The notes: generated by a model not told the origin, from the sequence alone. A DNA stretch of 64,000 bases from an uncultured Oscillospiraceae bacterium (GCA_910587785.1 CAJUOA010000001.1:57245-121244), one strand, 5' to 3'. Positions 10,877 to 18,746 are shown, counted from the stretch's first letter. Translations and numbers: made by a program.

Positions 10877-11031
10877 TTATCCGTAAATGGGGATCATCAT
10901 CGTATAAGGCGCGGTGAAAACGGCGAGGGCCAGGCAGAGCTTATGGACCTGCGCCGGGTCCAGGCCGCATTTGGTGAAGGCGAATCTCCGGTTGAGGAGG
11001 TAGATCAGCGCCCCAGCCAGGACCACGCCGT
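10877..11031 (-). pseudogene. C-terminal fragment of a small membrane protein
   Basis: An open frame of about 50 codons directly behind the XRE gene reads VVLAGALIYLLNRRFAF and later KLCLALAVFTAPYTMMIP, ending IPIYG and TAA at 10879-10877. It has two hydrophobic segments but no convincing start or ribosome binding site (only an in-frame GTG). It could be a remnant of a membrane protein once linked to the XRE gene, or a short real gene from GTG. Confidence 0.4.
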
Positions 11032-11041
11032 TTTCCCGCCC

Positions 11042-11272
11042 CTACAGGGTCCGGCGGTCGTCGGAACGGCCCAGGAGGTAGTCGGTAGAGACGTTGAAAA
11101 AATCGGCAAGTTTGACCAGGGTCAAAGAGGGAATGTTGATCTCTCCGCGTTCAATTTTCTGGTAATGGCGTTCAATACAGCCAATAAATTCTGCCATTTC
11201 GGTTTGTTTCAGCCCTTTTTCCCGTCGAAGTTCCTTCAATCGCAGAGCAAATCCCGGCATTTTTATTTCCAT
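11042..11272 (-). CDS. Small XRE-family repressor, copy A
   Basis: 76 residues starting MEIKMPGFALRLKEL after GGAGG. A single Cro/C1 helix-turn-helix (about 8-62: LRREKGLKQTEMAEFIG, then INIPSLTLVKLADFFNVSTDYL). The last 22 residues match copy B at 11413 almost exactly (LADFFNVSTDYLLGRSDDRR). Presumably a DNA-binding autorepressor. Its upstream region holds a 22-base imperfect inverted repeat that surrounds a plus-strand promoter. Confidence 0.88.
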   Translation of the reverse strand: MEIKMPGFALRLKELRREKGLKQTEMAEFIGCIERHYQKIERGEINIPSLTLVKLADFFNVSTDYLLGRSDDRRTL

Positions 11273-11293
11273 CTGTATCTCCTCCATTTCCTC

Positions 11294-11353
11294 TTGACAT
11301 GTCATTAAAAAACGGGTATAATACAGATATGCCCGTTATTAAATGACAGGTCA
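11294..11353 (+). promoter_or_regulatory. Consensus promoter inside an XRE-type operator, with no plus-strand gene behind it
   Basis: TTGACA (11294-11299), 17-base spacer, TATAAT (11317-11322). Arms 11295-11316 and 11332-11353 form an imperfect inverted repeat (19 of 22 positions). It points away from XRE copy A but runs into the antisense strand of copy B. Confidence 0.75.
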
Positions 11354-11412
11354 GGAGTTAAACTCGATTGGATTGATCCACTGAACAGCGCGTGGAGTTG
11401 GGGCTTGAACGT

Positions 11413-11646
11413 TTACAAGGTCCGGCGGTCATCGGACCGGCCCAGGAGGTAGTCGGTAGAGACGTTGAAAAAATCGGCAAGCGTCTCCAGCGTCAAGGAC
11501 GGAATGTTGACGTGTCCGTATTCGATTTGTTGATAATGTGTCTTCGTACATTCCAGAATTTCTGCCATTTCAACTTGTTTGAGATGCTTTTCCTTCCGGA
11601 GTTCTTTTAATCTGGCAGAAAACTTCGGCATTTTAACGGTTCGCAT
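11413..11646 (-). CDS. Small XRE-family repressor, copy B
   Basis: 77 residues from ATG at 11646 (MRTVKMPKFSARLKEL); the ribosome binding site is weak. Same fold and tail as copy A; the divergence lies mainly in the recognition helix (CTKTHYQQIEYGH versus CIERHYQKIERGE), so the two should bind different operators. Divergent from the small gene at 11733, whose promoter lies in the shared upstream region. Confidence 0.88.
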   Translation of the reverse strand: MRTVKMPKFSARLKELRKEKHLKQVEMAEILECTKTHYQQIEYGHVNIPSLTLETLADFFNVSTDYLLGRSDDRRTL

Positions 11647-11664
11647 AAATCCCTCGCTCTTCCA

Positions 11665-11693
11665 TTGACACAAACTTAAACTTGGTGTATAAG
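11665..11693 (+). promoter_or_regulatory. Promoter of the 11733 gene, divergent from XRE copy B
   Basis: TTGACA (11665-11670), 17-base spacer, TATAAG (11688-11693), overlapping the start region of copy B. Placement suggests repression by copy B. Confidence 0.72.
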
Positions 11694-11732
11694 CGGAACT
11701 ATCTAAAAGTTGGTTTTAAGGAGGCGTTTCAA

Positions 11733-11969
11733 ATGCAAGATATATACACCCAACTTTTCAACAGCTACGCCCATGATGTGCAGAGGCATCTCAAGATGGC
11801 GGAGGATGAGACAGTGGAGCGGCTTGTCCAGCTCATCCCCATGTCCGGCGAGGACAAGGTGAATCTGGCAGATCAGCTTACCGGCCTTCGGACACTCTGC
11901 TGCGCTGAAAGCCTCGCTCTGGGGATCGGGATCGGCCTGCGCCTCAGCCAGGAGATCATTGCTTTTTGA
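11733..11969 (+). CDS. Small helical protein, possibly DUF6809 family
   Basis: 78 residues after AAGGAGG: MQDIYTQLFNSYAHDVQRHL, ending GLRLSQEIIAF. All-helical and cytoplasmic, with two cysteines together (TLCCAES). Size and pattern recall short proteins paired with XRE regulators in Clostridia (DUF6809 is my best guess, not certain). Divergent from XRE copy B; the 3' end overlaps the convergent lipoprotein gene by 14 bases. Confidence 0.7.
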   Translation: MQDIYTQLFNSYAHDVQRHLKMAEDETVERLVQLIPMSGEDKVNLADQLTGLRTLCCAESLALGIGIGLRLSQEIIAF

Positions 11970-12366
11970 TCTCCAACCCGATCAGTGCGTAATCCGGGTC
12001 AAAGGCCAAGCGGACCAGCACGTCCTTTTTGGAGTACTCGCAGTAAAACACCGCCACGCCGTAGTCCTCGCCGTCCGAGGACTGGCCGGTAGCCATACGG
12101 CTCTCGATCTGCTTGTACACCCCCGCGCCGTCCAATTGGCGCAGGGCGAGGTCCCGGATGTCCTCCGCCGTCAGGGCCTCCGCCACGTCCTCCCGGAGCA
12201 GGCCGTAAACGCCCCCGTAGTCCCCGCCGGCCAGCAGCAGCAGGGCCTCCTGTCCGGCGTCCAGGAGGGCGGTCTCCTCCATGCCCCCGGGCAGGGGCTT
12301 TCCCTGACAAGCAGCCAGCAGGAGCATCACCAGCACTGCCAGCAGGGCCGTCAAGCGCCGTCCCAT
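11956..12366 (-). CDS. Lipoprotein, DUF3887-like, directly behind a T-box
   Basis: 136 residues from ATG at 12366 (an ATG at 12372 is too near the GGGGGTG site). Signal peptide MGRRLTALLAVLVMLLLAAC with lipobox LAAC. The mature part has the two-alpha, four-beta look of DUF3887/NTF2-like export proteins (helix with LLREDVAEALTAEDIRDL; strands VAVFYCEYSKKDVLVRLAFD and YALIGLEIKK). It is the first gene after the T-box terminator, an odd target for tRNA-Ala sensing. Confidence 0.8.
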   Translation of the reverse strand: MGRRLTALLAVLVMLLLAACQGKPLPGGMEETALLDAGQEALLLLAGGDYGGVYGLLREDVAEALTAEDIRDLALRQLDGAGVYKQIESRMATGQSSDGEDYGVAVFYCEYSKKDVLVRLAFDPDYALIGLEIKKQ

Positions 12367-12388
12367 CCCCATCACCCCCTTTTTGGAT

Positions 12389-12613
12389 AAAAAAACAGAC
12401 CCGCGCCCACCACATAGGGGCGAAGGTCCTCGCGTTACCACCCTAATTATCCCGTTCGGGACATCTCGACGGCCCTGTAACGGGGGCCAAGCCGTGCGGC
12501 TCCTCGCCGCCCGCTCGGAAGTGGCCGCACCGGGGCCGCGCCGCAGGGCTCCCACCGTCCCCCGCTCGCTTGAGGCCGTCTGACCGGTACTCGTTTCCTC
12601 ACTGCGATTTTAC
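12389..12613 (-). promoter_or_regulatory. T-box leader, probable alanine specifier
   Basis: On the minus strand: Stem I with GAGTA and a distal GGTGGGAGC (GNUG type), a candidate GCC specifier at 12525-12523 followed by ACTTCCGAGC, the T-box core AGGGTGGTAACGCG (complement of 12431-12444), and a terminator (GACC..CGCCC with GGGCG..GGTC, then seven T) ending at 12389. Uncharged tRNA would stabilise the antiterminator. The specifier is assigned by position relative to the conserved ACTYCxGAGC block. Confidence 0.88.
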
Positions 12614-12619
12614 GGGTCT

Positions 12620-12709
12620 ATTATAACACGGTTTTGGGCCTTGTCAACAGGGAATTTTCGATTCCGGACCGAAACCCCTGTTGACTTTTGGACATATTTG
12701 ATATATGTT
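12620..12709. promoter_or_regulatory. Divergent promoters: T-box (minus) and LysR gene (plus)
   Basis: Minus: TTGACA (12647-12642), 16-base spacer, TATAAT (12625-12620) with TG extension. Plus: TTGACT (12681-12686) with TATGTT 17 bases on. The two -35 regions form a 10-base inverted repeat (GTCAACAGGG 12643-12652, CCCTGTTGAC 12676-12685), a plausible site for the LysR protein. Confidence 0.7.
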
Positions 12710-12741
12710 ACAGATAGAAACAGCGGAGGGAGGCGGGAAAG

Positions 12742-13650
12742 ATCGGCAATCTGAACCTGAAACAGCTGGAGGTCCTTGCGGCGGTGGTGGAGTGCGGAAG
12801 CTTTACCGAGGCGGCGAACCGGCTCTACATGGCCCAGTCCACGGTCAGCAGTCATATCCACGCCCTGGAGGAGATCCTCCACGCCCCCCTGTTCCACCGG
12901 GGGGCCAGGAGGGGCGGTACGCTCACAGACGAGGGCAAGCGGGTCTACCAGATCGCCAAGGACGTGCTGGACAAATGCCGGGACCTGGAGACGGGCATGG
13001 TGGAGGAGAAGCGCAGCGAACTGCGCATCTGCGCTTCCACGGCCCCCGGCTGCGCTCTGGTACCGTCCTGGGTGGCGTCCTTCTCCCGCCGCCGTCCGGA
13101 CTGCTGCATCGCCCTGAAGCACGGCGACAGCCGGGCCGTCCAGCAGATGCTGCTGGAGCGGGAGGTCCAGGTGGGCTTTGCCGGCAGCGCGGACGACCGG
13201 CAGGACCTCTCCTATGAGTGCATCGCCAGGGACCGGCTGGTCCTCATCGCCCCCCCGCAGGACCGCTTCGCCGCCATGCAGGCGGAGGGGAAGCTGGGCC
13301 GGGAGCTCCTCTCGGAGCCCCTGCTCTCCCGGGAGTACGGCTCCGGCACCCAGGAGATGGTGGACAACTACCTCGCCGGCGTCCGGCTCCCGGCAAAAAG
13401 GGTCCGGGTGGCCGCCTATGTCAGCAACCCGGTGACCCTGGAGAAGCTGGTGGCGGAGGGCATGGGCGTGGCCATCGTCTCCTACCTCACCGTGGAGGAG
13501 CGCGTGGCGGCGGGGGAGGTGCTCTCCTTTGAGCTGGAGGAGCGGCCTGTGGAGCGCAACATCTACATGGCCTGGCGGACCAAGGGGGAGCTCACCCCGG
13601 CGGCGAAGGAATTTTCAGCCTTTGTGCGCAAAAGCGTCAAGGAAGCGTAA
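12742..13650 (+). CDS. LysR-family regulator, probable non-canonical start
   Basis: About 302 residues. N-terminal wHTH: LNLKQLEVLAAVVECGSFTE then ANRLYMAQSTVSSHI; effector domain about 95-300. The helix-1 sequence NLKQLEVLAAV lies upstream of the first canonical start (GTG 12784). Between the in-frame TAG at 12715 and 12784 there is no ATG, GTG or TTG. An AUC at 12742 sits about 8 bases after GGGAGG, and a CUG at 12751 is the alternative. Starting at 12784 would delete helix 1. The gene converges on the 11-gene operon at 13688-23063, a candidate target. Confidence 0.85.
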   Translation: MGNLNLKQLEVLAAVVECGSFTEAANRLYMAQSTVSSHIHALEEILHAPLFHRGARRGGTLTDEGKRVYQIAKDVLDKCRDLETGMVEEKRSELRICASTAPGCALVPSWVASFSRRRPDCCIALKHGDSRAVQQMLLEREVQVGFAGSADDRQDLSYECIARDRLVLIAPPQDRFAAMQAEGKLGRELLSEPLLSREYGSGTQEMVDNYLAGVRLPAKRVRVAAYVSNPVTLEKLVAEGMGVAIVSYLTVEERVAAGEVLSFELEERPVERNIYMAWRTKGELTPAAKEFSAFVRKSVKEA

Positions 13651-13685
13651 GGGGCGGCTGTCACAGCGGCAGCCGTCCCTTTTTG
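13649..13685. terminator. Bidirectional terminator between LysR gene and the 11-gene operon
   Basis: GGGGCGGCTG and CAGCCGTCCC arms followed by CTTTTTG on the plus strand; the other side starts with CTTACGC after an AAGG run. It separates convergent units. Confidence 0.75.
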
Positions 13686-13687
13686 CG

Positions 13688-14362
13688 TCACCGGATGTCC
13701 CGGTACCGGCGGGCGATCTCGTGGATATCCGCCCCGGCCCGGTAGAGGCACCGGAGCCAGAACATCTGCCACATGGTCCTGAGAGGGCGGCCCGTCCGGT
13801 AGCGCCGCCCGGAGGTGACGATCCGCCCCGGCAGTACCTGGAGGGGGACCCCGGCGCACTTCATCCGGCGGGAGAACTCGTAGTCCTCCATGATGGGGAG
13901 CTCGGGGAAGCCCCCCGCCTCCAGGAAGAGCTCCCGGGTCATGAACATCCCCTGGTCGCCGAAGGCGATATGCCACAGCTTCGAGCGCAGGTTGGAGAGG
14001 GCGGTGTTGCACCCCATGAAGGGCCCCTGGTAGTCGAACCCGATGAGGAAGCACCCGAACTGCGCGCCGCGCTCTGCCGCCTCCTCGATCTGCTTGAGCC
14101 CGTCCCGGGGGAGGACGCTGTCGCAGTGGGAGAACCAGAGCACATCGCCCCCGGACTGCCGGGCCGCCGCGTTCATCTGCCGGGCCCGGCCCTTGGGACA
14201 GCGGACGACAGCGCGTCCGTTCAGCCGCTCCAGGGTGCCGTCGGTACTGCCGCCGTCGGCGAAGAGGATTTCCGCCTCTCCCTCCAGGGCCTCCAGATTG
14301 GCGAGACATTGGCCGATGGTCCCCGCCTCGTTGTAGACGGGGATGATGAGGGAAATCTTCAC
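13688..14362 (-). CDS. Family 2 glycosyltransferase, TIGR04283-like
   Basis: 224 residues from GTG at 14362, overlapping the upstream stop (GTGA). N-terminal KISLIIPVYNEAGTIGQCL is the GT-A nucleotide-binding strand; the family block FADGGSTDGT carries the DxD-like acidic loop, followed by KGRARQMNAAA and ALxSNLRSKLWHIAFGDQG. This is the TIGR04283 group, named for its occurrence beside arsenosugar genes. Last gene of the operon; its sugar donor and acceptor are unknown. Confidence 0.85.
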   Translation of the reverse strand: MKISLIIPVYNEAGTIGQCLANLEALEGEAEILFADGGSTDGTLERLNGRAVVRCPKGRARQMNAAARQSGGDVLWFSHCDSVLPRDGLKQIEEAAERGAQFGCFLIGFDYQGPFMGCNTALSNLRSKLWHIAFGDQGMFMTRELFLEAGGFPELPIMEDYEFSRRMKCAGVPLQVLPGRIVTSGRRYRTGRPLRTMWQMFWLRCLYRAGADIHEIARRYRDIR

Positions 14363-15390
14363 GGCAGGACCCCCTGGAGGAAATCCCTGCGCACGTAGTT
14401 TTCCAGGAGGTACCGGAGGAAGTCCTCCGACAGGTAGGTCCCCATCTTCCGCAGGGTGTCCGGATTGGTCAGAGCCCGGCCCGGTTCCGCGTACTCCCGC
14501 AGGGCCATGGCGCACCAGGTCACGCCCCGCAGGCAGGTGACGGTCAGGAACAGGGGCAGACGCCGGGAGAGGGGCCCGGCGTCCAGCCGCCCAGCCGCGG
14601 CCCTCCGGTAGTGCTCCAGGAAGCGCCGGACCGCCTCCCGGTCCAGGATGGTGTCCGTCTTCCAGAAGGTGGTGGTGGGCGCGAGGAAGTGGGCGATATC
14701 TTGAGCGGCCTCGGCGATGAGAGGCTTCTCCCAGTCCACCAAATAGCTCCGCGCGCCCTCGTTGATGAGGAAGTTGCCGGAGTTGAGCTCCGTGTTCACC
14801 ACGCACCGGGGCGCGCCGCCCTCCTCCTCCAGGGGCAGCCGCCCGATCTCCACGATCAGCGTCTCCAGCAGGCGGGCCGCAGGCCCCTCCGCCCGGTCCC
14901 AGGTGAGGTAGCGCTCCGCCATGGCCTGGCACTCCTCGTAGATGCTCCGGGCGGGGCGGGGGGGCTCCAGCAGGCCGCTCCCGGAGGGGACGGGCAGGCT
15001 GTGGATGTCCGCCAGGATCTCCGCCGCCGCAGGCAGGTCCGTCTCGTAGCGGAGGGCCCTGCCGGGCAGGTGCTCCATCACCAGCACGCCGCAGGGCAGG
15101 ATGCGCCGGGACCCGTCGCAGAAGAGGGGGCGGGGGGTCCTGCCGCTGGGATAGAGCGCCTGGAGGGCGGAGAATTCATATTCGATCTGGTGCTCCAGGT
15201 GCATCTGACTGCCGGTGTTCAGGCGCAGTACCAGCCGCTGTCCGGTCTCCGGGTGGCGGAAGCTGTAATTGACATTGTACTCCCCCTGCCCCAGGAGGGA
15301 GAAGTCCAGCTCCGTCCCCGCAGGCAGACGGAGGGCTGAAAGAAAGTCCCCGCTGTGGACATATGCCTGGAATACCGATTTATCCATCAT
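14359..15390 (-). CDS. Phosphotransferase of the APH/choline kinase superfamily with altered catalytic motif
   Basis: 343 residues. N-lobe: LLGQGEYNVNYSFRHP (nucleotide loop) and LVLRLNTGS (conserved basic residue). C-lobe: the Brenner motif normally HxDxxxxN reads NTELNSGN near residue 203, and the DFG-like motif is VDWEKP near 223. Usual His and Asp are replaced by Asn and Glu, while the metal-binding Asn and second Asp remain. It may therefore be a divergent kinase or a binding protein. Overlaps neighbours by 4 and 11 bases. Confidence 0.8.
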   Translation of the reverse strand: MMDKSVFQAYVHSGDFLSALRLPAGTELDFSLLGQGEYNVNYSFRHPETGQRLVLRLNTGSQMHLEHQIEYEFSALQALYPSGRTPRPLFCDGSRRILPCGVLVMEHLPGRALRYETDLPAAAEILADIHSLPVPSGSGLLEPPRPARSIYEECQAMAERYLTWDRAEGPAARLLETLIVEIGRLPLEEEGGAPRCVVNTELNSGNFLINEGARSYLVDWEKPLIAEAAQDIAHFLAPTTTFWKTDTILDREAVRRFLEHYRRAAAGRLDAGPLSRRLPLFLTVTCLRGVTWCAMALREYAEPGRALTNPDTLRKMGTYLSEDFLRYLLENYVRRDFLQGVLP

Positions 15391-16042
15391 TCCGTCCCTC
15401 CCATTCCAATATTTTCAGAAGCCGGGCGGTGTGGGAATCGGGCCTCACCGTCCCCGGCAGGCGGCAAAGGTCCTCCGGCACATCCACGTCCCGGCAGGGC
15501 GGCGCGGGGCGGAAACGGAGCCCCGCCCCCCGGATCGCTGCCAAAGCATTCTCGTATACGCTCTCGTGGCCGTAGGCCTGCCCGGCAAAGAGGGCCCGGC
15601 AGGGCTTCTTCAGGCCCACCAGGTAGTATCCCCCGTCCTCCGTGGGCCCCAGGGAGGCGTCCGCCTCCTCCAGGGCGGCGAAGGCGGCGGCGAGGTGCCC
15701 CTCCGTCAGCTCCGGCAGGTCGGAGCCGATGAGCACGCAGGCCTCATACCCCAGCGCCAGCACCCGGGACAGCGCCCGGTGCATCCGCTCCCCAAGGCCC
15801 TCCCCGTCCTGGGGGAAGAGGTCCAGGGCGGCGGGGAAGAGCTCCCGCAGGATCCCCCAGTCCCCCTCCGGCGCATAGGCCACGTAGAGGTCCGCGTCCA
15901 CCCTGCCGCACACGGCGGCGATGTCCCGCAGGAAGGCGGTGTGGAGCGCGGCGCAGGCATCCCCGCTCAGAAGGGGCATGAGCCGGGTCTTGGTGCGCCC
16001 CGGCGCCGGCGGGCGGGTAAAACAGATCAGGGCGCGTCTCAT
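15380..16042 (-). CDS. TIGR04282/DUF2064 nucleotidyl- or glycosyltransferase
   Basis: 220 residues. GT-A fold signature: CFTRPPAPGRTKTRL near the start (nucleotide binding), IGSDLPELT (metal-binding Asp) near 105, LGPTEDGGYYLVGL near 130 and CRDVDVPEDL near 190. This family (TIGR04282) is named together with TIGR04283 for association with arsenosugar biosynthesis loci. It probably activates or transfers a sugar that the GT2 enzyme two genes on also handles. Biochemical activity is unproven for the family as far as I know. Confidence 0.85.
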   Translation of the reverse strand: MRRALICFTRPPAPGRTKTRLMPLLSGDACAALHTAFLRDIAAVCGRVDADLYVAYAPEGDWGILRELFPAALDLFPQDGEGLGERMHRALSRVLALGYEACVLIGSDLPELTEGHLAAAFAALEEADASLGPTEDGGYYLVGLKKPCRALFAGQAYGHESVYENALAAIRGAGLRFRPAPPCRDVDVPEDLCRLPGTVRPDSHTARLLKILEWEGRNDG

Positions 16043-17064
16043 AGGCCCTCCTCCCGGGGAAACAGCACCGGGTCCCCAACGTCCAGGTGAAAGCGCAGGA
16101 CGTCCCCCGCCTGAAAGGGGGCCGGTCCGGGGAAGCGCTTGTGAAAGAGCGTACCGTCCTCCGCAGCCAGGGCCACCATCGTCTCAGGGCCCCGGAACCG
16201 GACCTCCTTCACCGTGAGGGCGTAGGGGCCGTTCCCGGCGGGCCTCCACATCTGCTCCCGCAGGCAGAGGGTATAGCGCCCCTCCGGCAGGGATGCCGGG
16301 AGGGTGACCAGACTACAATGGAAGAGGCCCCCCCGCACCTCCCCGTCCAGGCAGGTACAGCCGCCGAAGTAGTCCGCCGCCCGGCGGGTGGCGGGGTGCA
16401 GATAGACCTCCCGGGGCGTCCCGCACTGCTCGACCGCCCCGTCGAACAGCAGGGCCACCCGGCCGCTCATGCTCAATGCCTCCTCCCGGTCGTGGGTCAC
16501 GAGGACGGTGGTCATATGGAACTCCCGGTGCAGGGACAGCACCAGAGCGCGCATGTCCTCCCGCAGGTTCTCGTCCAGGGCGGAGAAGGGCTCGTCCAGC
16601 AGCAGCAGCCGGGGCTTGGCGGCCAAAGCACGAGCCAGGGCCACCCGCTGCCGCTCCCCGCCGGAGAGGGAACCCACCCGCCGGGAGCCGTATCCGGGCA
16701 GGCGCACCCGGGACAGCAGCTCCTCCGCCCGCTCCAGCCGTTCCCTGCGCCCCGCCCCCTGCATCCGCAGGGGGAAGGACACGTTCTCCGCAGCCGTCAT
16801 GTGGGGGAAGAGGCGGATGTCCTGGAACAGGATCACCACGCCCCGCTTATGGGGCGGGAGGCCCGTGAGGTCCTCCCCGTCCAGGCGGATGCCGCCGCTG
16901 CGGGGGGCGATGATCCCGGCGACCGTCTTGAGCAGGGTGGTCTTGCCGCAGCCGGAGGGCCCCAGCAGGGAGAGGAACTCCCCCTCCTCCATCCGGAGGG
17001 ACACGCCCCGCAGGATGTCCCGCCCCTCCAGGGCAACGGACAGGTTTTCAATCTCCAGTTTCAC
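16039..17064 (-). CDS. ABC transporter ATPase, YnjD-like (PotA/CysA type)
   Basis: 341 residues. Walker A GPSGCGKTTLLK (about 36), signature LSGGERQRVALARAL (about 133), Walker B LLLLDEP (about 155), His-loop VTHD (about 189). A C-terminal TOBE-like region (about 235-341) suits the spermidine/thiamine/molybdate importer class. Start and stop overlap both neighbours by 4 bases, so it is translated in step with the two permeases. Confidence 0.92.
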   Translation of the reverse strand: MKLEIENLSVALEGRDILRGVSLRMEEGEFLSLLGPSGCGKTTLLKTVAGIIAPRSGGIRLDGEDLTGLPPHKRGVVILFQDIRLFPHMTAAENVSFPLRMQGAGRRERLERAEELLSRVRLPGYGSRRVGSLSGGERQRVALARALAAKPRLLLLDEPFSALDENLREDMRALVLSLHREFHMTTVLVTHDREEALSMSGRVALLFDGAVEQCGTPREVYLHPATRRAADYFGGCTCLDGEVRGGLFHCSLVTLPASLPEGRYTLCLREQMWRPAGNGPYALTVKEVRFRGPETMVALAAEDGTLFHKRFPGPAPFQAGDVLRFHLDVGDPVLFPREEGL

Positions 17065-17858
17065 AGGCGGTCACCTCGTTTCTGCCAATGGCGGATCAGC
17101 GCCTCGAACAGGGCGGACACCAGCAGCGCCGAGCCGGTGAAGGCCAGGGCGTAGACCGAGGCAAGGGACCGGTCGCCCCCCTGGATGTAGGGCACCATCA
17201 CCAGAGCCAGGGTCTTCACCCGCCCGCCGCCCACGATCAGGGTGGTGAAATACTGACTGTAGGAGAGGATGAAGGCCATGCTCAGGGAGGAGAGGACCCC
17301 CGGCATCAGCTCCGGCAGGCTGACGGCAAAAAACGCCCGCACCGGTCCGGCCCCCAGCACGGCGGCCTGCTCCTCCAGCGCACCGCCCAGGGCCGCCGTC
17401 ACATCGGTGAGGATGGCGATGCTGTAGGGCAGGGCCGTCATCACATGGACCAGCAGCACCCCCGCCGCGGTGTCCGCCAGGCCCAGCCGCAGCAGAACCA
17501 GGTGGATGCCGGTGGCGAACACCGTGCCGGGGATCAGCAGGGGGAGCAGTCCGGCAAAGCGGACCAGGCCCTTGCCCGGGAAGTCGTAGAGCGACACCGC
17601 CCGGGCGGTGAGCAGGCCGATGAGGGTGGAGAGCCCCGCCGCGCCGCTCCCCAGGGACATACTGCTCCCCAGCAGACGCCACAGATCCTGGGAGCCGAAG
17701 AGGAGCTCCCGCACCGTGCGGGCCGACCAGCGCTCCGGCAGCAGGGACGGCCAGCTCCAGCGGGCCGCGGCGCTCCACAGCACCAGCACCGCCGCCGGAA
17801 GCAGGATGCAGAGCACCGCCGCCGCCAAAAAGAGCCGCAAAAGGACGTTCCTTCTCAT
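17061..17858 (-). CDS. ABC transporter permease, YnjC-like C-half
   Basis: 265 residues with about six membrane helices and the inner-membrane EAA-type loop (ALEEQAAVLGAGPVRAFFAV). Pairs with the 17855-18724 permease; together they correspond to the double-length YnjC of E. coli. ATGA overlaps at both ends. Confidence 0.88.
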   Translation of the reverse strand: MRRNVLLRLFLAAAVLCILLPAAVLVLWSAAARWSWPSLLPERWSARTVRELLFGSQDLWRLLGSSMSLGSGAAGLSTLIGLLTARAVSLYDFPGKGLVRFAGLLPLLIPGTVFATGIHLVLLRLGLADTAAGVLLVHVMTALPYSIAILTDVTAALGGALEEQAAVLGAGPVRAFFAVSLPELMPGVLSSLSMAFILSYSQYFTTLIVGGGRVKTLALVMVPYIQGGDRSLASVYALAFTGSALLVSALFEALIRHWQKRGDRL

Positions 17859-18724
17859 CGCCCGCCTCCGATCTTCCGCAGCAGGCGGCGGGTGAGGAGG
17901 CCGTACAGCGCGGCCATGGCGGCGGAGAGGAGCAGTATCACCCCGTAGAGGGCCATGGCGGCGGGCCGCTGGCGCAGGTCCGGGTGCATGTAGGCCAGAT
18001 GGGCGTAGACCGGCAGGGCCTTGGGCACCGTGGCCCCCAGCAGGAGGGGGAGCTCATAGCCGCCAAAGGCGAAGAGAAAGATGATGAGGAACGCCTGGGA
18101 CACGGCGGGCAGGGAGAGGGGCAGTGTCACGGTCAGGAAGGAACGCAGGGGGGAAGCCCCCAGGTTCTCCGCCGCCTCCCCCAGGGTGGCGCTGACCCCG
18201 GCCATCAGCGCCAGGGTGAAGTAGGCCACAAAGGGGACCTCCTTCCACAGGTAGGCCAGGATGGTCCCCCCGCAGCCGGGGGTGAAGAGGAGCTGGGGGA
18301 ACTGCCCAGGGTCATCTATCAGCCCCAGGGCCCAGGCGCACCGGGATACCAGGCCCGTCTGGGAGAGCAGGAGGATGGCAAAGAGGGCTGTCACCGTGTG
18401 GGGCACCAGGATGGGCAGGCGGATGAGGGACACCATCGCTCCCCGGGCCCGGCAGACCCGGACCAGGGCCGCGCAGAGGACCGTCCCCAGCAGTGCCGCC
18501 GCCAGGGCGGACAGGAGGGCCACCCGCAGGCTCACCAGCAGGGCGGAGTGGAACGCCGGACTGGTAAGGGCGTCCCGGTAGTAGTCCAGCGTCGGCTCCT
18601 CCAGGCCGAAGGCCGGGATCACGCCCAAGCTCTGGGCCAGCACGCTGCCGCAGGCCAGCAGGGACAGCGCCGCCGCGGCAAAAAGGGGCAGCAGCAGGAG
18701 GCAGGCGGTCCGCTTCTTTCTCAT
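17855..18724 (-). CDS. ABC transporter permease, YnjC-like N-half
   Basis: 289 residues, basic N-terminus (MRKKRTACLLLL) then about six membrane helices; EAA-type loop at LGEAAENLGASPLRSFLTV. It follows a 12-bp hairpin that separates it from the solute-binding protein gene. Confidence 0.88.
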   Translation of the reverse strand: MRKKRTACLLLLPLFAAAALSLLACGSVLAQSLGVIPAFGLEEPTLDYYRDALTSPAFHSALLVSLRVALLSALAAALLGTVLCAALVRVCRARGAMVSLIRLPILVPHTVTALFAILLLSQTGLVSRCAWALGLIDDPGQFPQLLFTPGCGGTILAYLWKEVPFVAYFTLALMAGVSATLGEAAENLGASPLRSFLTVTLPLSLPAVSQAFLIIFLFAFGGYELPLLLGATVPKALPVYAHLAYMHPDLRQRPAAMALYGVILLLSAAMAALYGLLTRRLLRKIGGGR

Positions 18725-18746
18725 ACAGAGCTCCTATCAGCAAGGT

